Positions 57,401 through 64,000 of a stretch of 64,000 nucleotides of DNA are shown here, one piece after another. The position numbers and the translations under genes are program-made. This DNA is from Verrucomicrobiaceae bacterium (GTDB lineage Bacteria; Verrucomicrobiota; Verrucomicrobiia; Verrucomicrobiales; Verrucomicrobiaceae): positions 1 to 64,000 of the forward strand of contig JAIXYN010000069.1 of the NCBI GenBank assembly GCA_027490195.1. The letters are read 5' to 3'. The notes beneath the pieces were generated by a model. The model was not told the DNA's origin, made no database searches, and saw only the letters and a program-made list of their open reading frames with translations. Positions within the stretch are counted from its first letter, which is position 1. Each line of letters opens with the position of its first letter.

Positions 57401-57533
57401 AGAGCGGATCAAGCGCGCTGCCGTTGATGAAACGAATCTCTTGGAAAAAATCGCTGCACTCAAAGCTCAGATAGCGGAACTCCGTGGCGAAGCCCAGACG
57501 ACGTCCCCAATGTCCATGGACACTATTGGTTGA
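54408..57533 (+). CDS. large coiled-coil protein, unknown function
   Basis: 1041 aa almost entirely heptad-rich Q/E/L/A; no signal peptide, TM or Walker motif seen. Confidence 0.85.
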   Translation: MSNIAFEKDASQEARIPKMSGMPVGRLVELNAAAADAQATCERWHSELQSVQEQHRALTHEVRQMSRLHEQKTSEVNRLLSLEATQNEQLGKLNGHRELLQSRLQEINARYLQDQGRLQQTQQQLSEWESHKQSVEAQVAAASRQLAGLKAESALLEERSSELSDLLQKAIDEVTRQQERIVEARGLVVRHETRQQELTINIARMEVSAQQTEANLKLKQDRLNYLEEAGSKATGHVVDLTSRYQVLEQNFTQLTAQCRESENSLNITRRAIAEERARLQESRQAVQETSQHHADLQNAVRDLAGQRVEAAAALGELKSEAVQHEQTLIVLRKQRAERQAEMDELRACEQTIAQALLSRRSELSRMEEKLGITLNECSEVTRQLADLGREVAQLETQEATSAQQIEQLNQELVDLGIKRQQVQEQIADSENSLAALGEQHRALGAEIVILVNTRQSTADALQGCRTEQAAAEERLKNTQDDCLAAEKRLSSLNQTLQERQEQEAILGDHIHVLEQQSHQLETQTQEQTGKLEALRQERIGAEISMQRLSQQHEEAGIRLESRHAEIDTTAARLQQVLHDCQQAEERRMALSHDVENLLMRQQNQEMILREVEAQIARREQEREASAAGARQSHQEHEAAVAAVVAARREQAEQQAGVIAATAKLSELQSAVQATEQTLTTTSASLAGQEQKLVETRSALDAASQELLLAHELKVTLEALTSRQASVAAAEQHLGILGRQVDEASKRRAQLDATLIDITQQLATATTSCDAVNQQETETRQRLKQMAAQEKELRQEIATLTTSAQQKRVMYDEFRSLSKDARELHDQESAELAVQIKDLRQQLGGWETQISTLLDWKERMDLCLNRLQQADADSSESRNAKEEIQMALGALRQIMERLQATKSESAGTPSRQAAAEGTATSRTGNASSAVSSSETKTGSALLSEIRPNTRLSRLREELQREESRLNFLRQNTRSLELRARTRPTIQSAQEGQEGMTQWEERIKRAAVDETNLLEKIAALKAQIAELRGEAQTTSPMSMDTIG

Positions 57534-57575
57534 ACAAGCCACACAAGGCTCCAGTGGTTCGATTTGCTTGTCAGC

Positions 57576-58430
57576 CTACCTAGGTCGTGGGCGGCGGCGC
57601 GGACTGACGATCCGGGCGTGTGCGCTGAGTTGCATTTTGCGCCCCACGACAAGCATGAGCATGACCACCACGGCACGAACCATCCACCAGCGCTCCGAAC
57701 TGGGGGCGGCGGGTGTATCTTTGGGGTCGCTGGGGTTGGCGGAATTGACCGCAGGGGTTCCTGCAGGTCCAGACGTGACGGGGGCAGTGGGCCGTTCAGG
57801 CATGTCTTCGCCGGCTGGGGCAGGGTGGCCGGCCTTCTGCTTCTTCTCCGCCTCCTGGATGAATGGATCGTCTGCGTAACCGGTGTCGTAGAGATACTCC
57901 GGCTCCTGCACGCTGAAGGTCACATCTTCAATCTTCCCGTCCTGCTCAAAGATGCCGTGGATCGTCTGCATCGGCCCGGTCTGCTCGAAGATCTCAAAGC
58001 CCAGCCAGAAGTCCTCCAGCACCTTGCCCTCGATGGTTTGCACGAAGGTCACATCCACATTCCGTGCCGCGTATTCGATCTCTGACATCGGCGGTGTCAG
58101 CGCAGCATCCGGCCACACCGGCTCAAAGCGCACGCCTGAGCCCAGCATGGCCTTCTGCCGGTTGATCTCCACATGGATGTGCTGGTTCAGGTAGGTGCTG
58201 ATGCGCGGCTGCGCAGCGGTCAGTTCCGCCATGCTGATTTTCTTATCGCCATCCGTGTCAACGCTGGTAAACCGCGTGAGCGTGAGGATGTTGAACGTCA
58301 GCCGGATTTCGAGCTGGTGAGGTTTGGGCCGCACGCGCATCTCACTTTGGTCTGCGGGGTGACCGTGAGCGGAATGAGTAATGACGAATGAAAGAATGGC
58401 GAATGCAGCCAGAATACGGAGGCTCTTCAT
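57576..58430 (-). CDS. exported EF-hand-like protein with C-terminal TM segment
   Basis: MKSLRILAAFAILSFVITHSAHG leader; SVDTDGDKKISMAEL EF-hand loop; C-terminal hydrophobic MVRAVVVMLMLVVGRKMQL. Confidence 0.75.
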   Translation of the reverse strand: MKSLRILAAFAILSFVITHSAHGHPADQSEMRVRPKPHQLEIRLTFNILTLTRFTSVDTDGDKKISMAELTAAQPRISTYLNQHIHVEINRQKAMLGSGVRFEPVWPDAALTPPMSEIEYAARNVDVTFVQTIEGKVLEDFWLGFEIFEQTGPMQTIHGIFEQDGKIEDVTFSVQEPEYLYDTGYADDPFIQEAEKKQKAGHPAPAGEDMPERPTAPVTSGPAGTPAVNSANPSDPKDTPAAPSSERWWMVRAVVVMLMLVVGRKMQLSAHARIVSPRRRPRPR

Positions 58431-58906
58431 GCCTGAGGATGTGAAAGGCGGCGGCATCGGATGATGCCATAGACGAGCACGGACAGGGCGAGGGCAACAA
58501 AAAGTACTTCGTCCGATATGTGCTTGTCGGGGCCGCCGCTCAGGATTTTGTAAGCCGACATCGCAGGCAATGAGAGGCCGAAGAGGACCGTTATGACGAA
58601 TGTGACGGCCCACCGAAACAACCGGCTGGTGGGTGCTTCGCTCGATGTAAGGCTGATGAGTGCAAAGCCGAGGCTGAAAGCCAGGATACCGGACAACATT
58701 GACCATGTCTCATCTGGGAAAAGGTATTCCACCCATAGCGTCAGACGAGGCTGCAGACTTTCAGGTTTTGAATACCAGACGTACTCGGAAATTTGAATCA
58801 GATTTCTTCCCGCGAAGTAGGCGATGAACAGAAACCAGCCAAACAAAACGCCGTCCACGACGGCCAGCAGCCGTCGCCTCCAGCGTCTGTCTGGTTCATT
58901 CGTCAT
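58427..58906 (-). CDS. hypothetical membrane protein
   Basis: Multiple hydrophobic segments (VVDGVLFGWFLFIAYFAG; MLSGILAFSLGFALISLT; AVTFVITVLFGLSLPAM); 4-bp overlap with downstream gene. Confidence 0.7.
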   Translation of the reverse strand: MTNEPDRRWRRRLLAVVDGVLFGWFLFIAYFAGRNLIQISEYVWYSKPESLQPRLTLWVEYLFPDETWSMLSGILAFSLGFALISLTSSEAPTSRLFRWAVTFVITVLFGLSLPAMSAYKILSGGPDKHISDEVLFVALALSVLVYGIIRCRRLSHPQA

Positions 58907-61900
58907 TCCAGCGTGATCCACATCGGCGAAACCCACACCAGTTCTCCATTAGTTTGCTCACCCCGGAAGTAGTAGTAACTGGTCTTGCCCTTCTCTGGCT
59001 TCGGATCAGTCCATGTAAGATTGATCTCTTTTTCCTTGGGTGCGTTCATGGGGATCTCGACGTTGTCTTTGATCAGAGTCACTTTTTCAAAGGGCATGGT
59101 GCCGATGAGTTTCAGCGTAATCGTGGGTGCGTCTTTGACGGCGAACTCGTCGCCCATCATGTGCTCCTTGCCATCGGCGGCTTTGCAGCGGCTGTCGGCA
59201 ATGATGTTGTCGGTGGCACCATAAGTGTGGCGTTGCTTCATGGCTTTGAGGATGCCCTCGCGGCTGTAATCTTCGGCCAAAATCATGGCGTAGCTGATGT
59301 GCGTGCTGCCGTGGTCGCTGCTGCTTTGGAAGCTGAATTTGTAGCCTTTGGCAAAGGCGTCAGACACCCAGCCGCCTGGTTCCCAGCCTCCGATGGCATC
59401 GTTCTCCGTGGGGCAGCGCGGGCAGCCGGGGTACTCGTAGTTCTGGCGTGCGCCTTGGTAGATCTCCACCATCGGCTCGAATTCGCCGCCCCAGTTGCGC
59501 CAGTCGGTGCCCATGGTGCCCACGCTGGTGTGGCTGGCGCAGACGCCGTTGAATTTCTTGAGGTATTTGTACAGCATGTTGGTGTCTGGGGCGGGCTCGT
59601 GTACGCGCGGATCGCTGATGGGCAGGCGTGGCAGGGTGCGCACGCCGCGCTGGGCGAAGACCACATTGCGGTGGCCTTCGGGATAGCTCACGCTGCGCTC
59701 ATAGCTGAACATGGGAGTGAAGCTCTTGGGTAGGAAAAAGGCATCCGTGGTCTTCTGTGTGAGCCACCAGGTGTACTCGCGCCCACCGCCATTGTCGTGG
59801 TCGCCATTGCCGATCCAGTCCATGGACGCGGCATCGATGGCATAGCGCCACATGTCCTCCAGCGGGCCGTCATTCGCGCCATCGCCGCTGATCTCGGTAT
59901 GGCGGTGAAATTCACCGCGCAGGATCTGCCGCTCCGTGCCACCGATGGTGGAGCGGTAACTGCGGATGGCTCTCAGTTCGGCGCGTTCTGCGGTGGTGCG
60001 TTTGCTTGGCGCAGGATTGTCCAGCACGGCGGTGCTGAGCGGTTGCAGTTCGCAGGGCTTCACGGCACCCTTGGCGTTCAAGCGGCTGAAAAAGACATCG
60101 TTGTCAAAGGGGTCCTTGCTCGCGTCCAGCCCGGCGTTGCCGCCTTTGCCGCCCGGAGTTTTGGCGCGGTTGAATTCGGTCACGCGATCTTGGCGATGAT
60201 CGCTGCTGTGCGCGACGAAAAGCGTCTTAGGTCCGGCGGCGAGTGCTGGGAGATTGTACAACAGGTTGTCGCTGTGCGGGATGGTGATGGGGCCGACCCA
60301 TTCCTTGCCATCCAGATAAGCCGCCACGCTGCCCCAGGTGCTGCCCAGCGGGCCACGGAAACTGTTGAGCCGCGTGCGAGCGATAAGCCAGATACGGCCC
60401 TCGACATCGCAGATGATGCGGCCGAGATTGTTGTAAGTCTGCGGGCCGCTGGCTTCAGCGTGGGAACCCGGTGCGCCTTTGCGCTCTGCGGGACGCTCGA
60501 AGGCGAGGCCATCGGGAGCTTCGGGACTCTTGGCTGGAGCGGGCGCGGTCACATCTGCACCACGACCTTTGCCTTTGCCCTTGCCCCGTGCTCGGGCTGC
60601 CACCGCTCCGGGCAGCGCATCCGCGATCTTGCCCTGCGGCTCCTGCAATGTCTTGCCGTCCCACACCACGATGCCGATCTCACGGCTGCGATACAAGCCG
60701 ATGCCGTCATTGCTATCGTAGGCACCCCAGTCCTTGCCCCAGGTTTCACCGCTCTTTTCAAACGCGACCCACACCGAGCCCTGATGATCGTAAGCCACGG
60801 AGGCTCGCGCTTCGTATTGCGCAGTGTTTGCCACTGGCATGGGTTTAAGTGGGCCGTTGCCATCCGCACCAAGCATGCACAGCCACACATCGTAGTCGCC
60901 CTTCTCATAGCTGTCCCAGGCCAGCGCAAACTGGCCGCTGCCATCGGCGCGAGGGTCAGCGCTGATCGCGGGATTCCAGCAGTTGCCGGTGCTGTTTGAA
61001 ACCGTCTGCGCAGGTGCCCAAGCACCTTCCTGCTGCGTGCGTGTGCGGATCTCAAACTTGCCGTCTTTCGCCGCCATCCACGCCACCATCACGGTGCCCT
61101 TGGTGGAAAGAGCGGCCACGGGACAAAGGTCGTTGCCGGGAGAGGTGGACAGGTTTTCCACCGGGCCGAGTTTTCCTTCTGCAAAGTGGCGCGACAAGAT
61201 TTCAAAATTGCCGTCCACACGCTCGCTCCATACGATCCAAGCGCCGCCTTTGCCATCCAGAGCGACGGCGGATTTGTAGATGTCACGTCCGTTTTCGGTG
61301 ACGGGGATGCGCTCATCCTCCCACTTATTGACTGTGCGCAGATGCAACCAGAGCTGATCGCCGCCTGAAGGAGTGGCAAGGAACGAGAAATCCTCCGGCT
61401 CCTTTTCAAGGCGCTTGGCACGCTCATCACGATCGAGGCCAGTTGTATAGCTCTGATAAACGAGGAAGCCGTGGCCATTGGGGCCCATGGCGAGGGCAGG
61501 GAAGTCATCGTCCGTGCGTTCCGGCGAAATGCGGCGCAGATTGAAGGCCGTTTGTTGAACCGCAATGCGTCCTTCCAGCAGATCCAGCGGTTCGCCGGGT
61601 GTCAAATCGGCCAGTTTGAAGGAAACCTTGCCCTGAGCGGTGGTGACTTCCACACTGCTTTCCGGGGAGATGTCCTTGAGCTTCACCCACACGCCATTTT
61701 CAAAAATGGGACCGAGTTGTTTCGCCATGGCGCCGATCTTCTTCGGATTGTTGCCACGCGCTTTGTTGGGACCTGCGCCCTGTGGGGTGCGGGTGCTGGC
61801 CTGCCAGGCGTTTTTACCCTTGAGCGTGTCCTTTTGCTCAAAGCGATAGCCGCTGACCTCCTGCACCTCTCCGGGTGTGACCGTGATGGAGCCGTCCCAG

Positions 61901-62004
61901 ACGGTGGATTCTTTGTCATTGAGACCGAGCTGGATCAGCAACTCGGTGTCTGCGGCAGCCGCGAAGCTGACAAGCAGGATGAAGGGGATGATGAGAAGAT
62001 TCAT
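58903..62004 (-). CDS. exported two-module protein: N-terminal propeller-like region plus C-terminal PHP/DUF3604-like domain
   Basis: Signal peptide MNLLIIPFILLVSFAAA; GEFHRHTEISGDGANDGPLEDMWRYAIDAASMDWIGNGDHDN; CASHTS; SSDHGSTHISYAMI. Confidence 0.85.
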   Translation of the reverse strand: MNLLIIPFILLVSFAAAADTELLIQLGLNDKESTVWDGSITVTPGEVQEVSGYRFEQKDTLKGKNAWQASTRTPQGAGPNKARGNNPKKIGAMAKQLGPIFENGVWVKLKDISPESSVEVTTAQGKVSFKLADLTPGEPLDLLEGRIAVQQTAFNLRRISPERTDDDFPALAMGPNGHGFLVYQSYTTGLDRDERAKRLEKEPEDFSFLATPSGGDQLWLHLRTVNKWEDERIPVTENGRDIYKSAVALDGKGGAWIVWSERVDGNFEILSRHFAEGKLGPVENLSTSPGNDLCPVAALSTKGTVMVAWMAAKDGKFEIRTRTQQEGAWAPAQTVSNSTGNCWNPAISADPRADGSGQFALAWDSYEKGDYDVWLCMLGADGNGPLKPMPVANTAQYEARASVAYDHQGSVWVAFEKSGETWGKDWGAYDSNDGIGLYRSREIGIVVWDGKTLQEPQGKIADALPGAVAARARGKGKGKGRGADVTAPAPAKSPEAPDGLAFERPAERKGAPGSHAEASGPQTYNNLGRIICDVEGRIWLIARTRLNSFRGPLGSTWGSVAAYLDGKEWVGPITIPHSDNLLYNLPALAAGPKTLFVAHSSDHRQDRVTEFNRAKTPGGKGGNAGLDASKDPFDNDVFFSRLNAKGAVKPCELQPLSTAVLDNPAPSKRTTAERAELRAIRSYRSTIGGTERQILRGEFHRHTEISGDGANDGPLEDMWRYAIDAASMDWIGNGDHDNGGGREYTWWLTQKTTDAFFLPKSFTPMFSYERSVSYPEGHRNVVFAQRGVRTLPRLPISDPRVHEPAPDTNMLYKYLKKFNGVCASHTSVGTMGTDWRNWGGEFEPMVEIYQGARQNYEYPGCPRCPTENDAIGGWEPGGWVSDAFAKGYKFSFQSSSDHGSTHISYAMILAEDYSREGILKAMKQRHTYGATDNIIADSRCKAADGKEHMMGDEFAVKDAPTITLKLIGTMPFEKVTLIKDNVEIPMNAPKEKEINLTWTDPKPEKGKTSYYYFRGEQTNGELVWVSPMWITLE

Positions 62005-62102
62005 GGTCTGGAAGCGGCGTAAAACGAAGGCGGCACGCCAATCTCGCGCAGAGTTTTGCAGAAGACTTTAAGGGCAGAGTTCAAGACGCTGCTCAGAGGC
62101 AA

Positions 62103-62549
62103 TCAGTCTGCCATCAGTCCGGGCTGCGAGTAAGCCGCCAAAAAAGCCTCTGGAGTCATGACTGGAAGACTGCTGCCTCCAAAATCAGAAATATTACGGG
62201 TGATAAAAACATCCGCTGCCCCCGCGATGGCCGCCGCCATTTGAAGTGAATCCTCGAAATCAGAGATTCCATGGCTTCTCCACATCATTGCTTCACGGTG
62301 ACCGACAGTTGGTACATCGACCATCTCTAACAACGTGTCCATCATCACGGCTGTATCTTCAGACGAGTGCTGTCTTTCGTGGTAGTAGGCCAGAATTGGG
62401 AGGGTATGCCATGCCACCATACCTTGATGCACCCCAGAATCACAGAGCATGATCACTTGCTCGCTCGCTGCCTTGCCGGGGCGCGGCAGGCCGGATGATT
62501 CCAAGACCAAGCTGTCCAGCAGCACATTGGCATCCAGCAGAAGTCTCAT
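62103..62549 (-). CDS. PIN-domain protein (putative VapC-type toxin)
   Basis: MRLLLDANVLLDSLV...FEDSLQMAAAIAGAADVFITRNISDF. Confidence 0.85.
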   Translation of the reverse strand: MRLLLDANVLLDSLVLESSGLPRPGKAASEQVIMLCDSGVHQGMVAWHTLPILAYYHERQHSSEDTAVMMDTLLEMVDVPTVGHREAMMWRSHGISDFEDSLQMAAAIAGAADVFITRNISDFGGSSLPVMTPEAFLAAYSQPGLMAD

Positions 62550-62800
62550 GACTTGCGCAGGTGCTTGTGATTGATGTGAGTCAGCCAGGCATCGTTCGGG
62601 TCGGTGATCCGACGCGCGGAGCCTCCCCATTTTTGAACAAATCCAGTGGGTTTTTTGGGCAGTGTTGCCGGCACCTGAGCAGGCATTGATGCAGCTACTT
62701 CGAAGGAAATAGCATCGCCCTCGACATGAAACTTCACCCAATGATCCCCGCTGGACAGTCCAAGAGTCCCAAGAGGTGTGGATGTTGTCAGCGTGTTCAT
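62546..62800 (-). CDS. putative antitoxin partner of PIN protein
   Basis: 84-aa ORF immediately upstream, 4-bp overlap with PIN gene. Confidence 0.65.
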   Translation of the reverse strand: MNTLTTSTPLGTLGLSSGDHWVKFHVEGDAISFEVAASMPAQVPATLPKKPTGFVQKWGGSARRITDPNDAWLTHINHKHLRKS

Positions 62801-63044
62801 TGGGCGAGGGTAACCGCCTGCACTCAAATCGTCAAGCTGTGGGGGCTCTGCATGCTTCCGAGGTTCATTAGGCGAAGTCCTAGTTCGCCATCAGCACTCG
62901 CAAAAAGCGTCCCTGCGAAGAGACTGATTCTCAAGAGGCTTTGGAAGCCTTTTTTGATTGTCCTTTGGCATGCGGTGCGCTTGATTTTTCCGGTTTTCCG
63001 TATTCTGGAAAATTCCGCACCTCTTATCTCATACACCACACCCC

Positions 63045-63395
63045 ATGAAGAAAATCGCACTCACCCTCCTGCTTGTCGTCGCCAGTCTTGGCTCTGCCTC
63101 TGCCGATGCAGTCATCAAGGATGTCATGAAGAAAGATTTCAAGCCCGAGGACGCCATCGCCAAAAAAGTGGGCAAAGGCGAAGCCACCGACGCTGAGCTG
63201 GACACTCTGATCAAAGATGTGGCGGCGATCAGCGCGGCCACGCCATCGAAGGGGGACAAGGGCGTCTGGGCCGAGAAGACCAAAGCCATGTCCGCAGCGC
63301 TGGCCAAGGTGAAAGCCAAGGACGCCAGTGGCATGAGCGAGTGGAAGAAGGCCGTCAATTGCAAGGCCTGCCACGACGTGTTCAAGGGTAAGTAA
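63045..63395 (+). CDS. small exported c-type cytochrome-like protein
   Basis: MKKIALTLLLVVASLGSASA leader; single C-terminal CKACH heme motif. Confidence 0.8.
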   Translation: MKKIALTLLLVVASLGSASADAVIKDVMKKDFKPEDAIAKKVGKGEATDAELDTLIKDVAAISAATPSKGDKGVWAEKTKAMSAALAKVKAKDASGMSEWKKAVNCKACHDVFKGK

Positions 63396-63417
63396 GCTTT
63401 GGCACATCTGATTTTTC

Positions 63418-63455
63418 GGGGGCTCCGCTCGCAAGAGCGGAGCCTTCTTTATTTC
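63418..63455 (+). terminator. intrinsic terminator
   Basis: GGCTCCGCTC gcaa GAGCGGAGCC followed by TTCTTTATTTC. Confidence 0.9.
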
Positions 63456-63498
63456 TGCTTCTTGCGTGTCTGGGAGGATGCTCCAATATCCGCCAACC

Positions 63499-64000
63499 AT
63501 GTCCACCACCTACCACATCATTCCCACTGAAGCCCACAACGCACTCGTCCGCGCCGCCTACCAGCATCGTGGCTATACCCAGGTGGAAGCCAACGACGGC
63601 GCGCGGTTTTGTGAGATGGCCTCAGCGCACGGCATTCGCACTCACAACGTCATCAAGGCGCTGCATCTTGACCACCTTTTCGGCAGCGGCACAGGTGGCT
63701 GCAAACCGGGCGCGGAGATCGAAGTGATCAAAAAGCCCTTCGCGGCCAGCGAAGCCTGGGACGGCAAATTGAAACTCGGCCAGAGCGTGGCCTTCAGTGC
63801 CATGGAGCGCTGCATTGAGATGGCCGACAAATACGGCATCGGCCAGGTCAGTGTGGACAATGCCTTCCACTACCTCTGGGGTGGTGGCTACGTGATGGAC
63901 GCCGCCAAGAAAGGCTACATCGCCTACACGAACTGCACATCTACCCTCGGTGAAGTCGTCCCCTTTGGCGGCAAGTTCCCCGTGCTGGGCACCAATCCGC
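63499..64000 (+). CDS. Ldh family oxidoreductase (malate/L-lactate dehydrogenase, Ldh_2 type), partial
   Basis: NDGARFCEMASAHGIRTHNVIKALHLDHL...CTSTLGEVVPFGGKFPVLGTNP; runs off window. Confidence 0.8.
   Translation, partial: MSTTYHIIPTEAHNALVRAAYQHRGYTQVEANDGARFCEMASAHGIRTHNVIKALHLDHLFGSGTGGCKPGAEIEVIKKPFAASEAWDGKLKLGQSVAFSAMERCIEMADKYGIGQVSVDNAFHYLWGGGYVMDAAKKGYIAYTNCTSTLGEVVPFGGKFPVLGTNP

Noticed and set aside
1-64000. CRISPR arrays, rRNA operons, prophage, integrase/transposase
   Set aside because: None of the expected repeat-spacer patterns, conserved rRNA segments or mobile-element proteins were seen in the sequence or ORF track

Overview
This 64 kb, GC-rich window looks like chromosomal DNA of a Verrucomicrobia-type bacterium. 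The lineage is inferred from gene families only: DUF1501/DUF1592/DUF1552 clusters, sulfatase, DUF4159, FloA. Housekeeping genes include bcp-like peroxiredoxin, rho, a yebC family gene, prfA, rpmE, typA, a DEAD-box helicase, 2-oxoacid:ferredoxin oxidoreductase alpha/beta, floA/nfeD and one tRNA-Leu(CAA). No rRNA, CRISPR array, integrase or transposase was seen. The best candidates for undescribed biology are: (1) a co-directional operon (8.35-18.78 kb) of two DUF1592 cytochrome-like proteins, two Tat-type DUF1552 proteins and two tandem exported paralogs of unknown function, the first joined to DUF1552 by an ATGA overlap; (2) a secreted protein built of three ~280-residue secretin-like repeats; (3) a glutamate-racemase homolog with a signal peptide; (4) a B12-type MerR regulator with the CarH W-x9-EH photoreceptor signature; (5) a putative KDX dehydratase/KGSA dehydrogenase pair interrupted by a degenerate ParE-like ORF; (6) heptanucleotide repeats in intergenic DNA and in signal-peptide coding regions; (7) a large orphan coiled-coil protein; and (8) Rho and a DEAD-box helicase with long low-complexity extensions. 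All function calls come from reading the sequence by eye; no searches were run.
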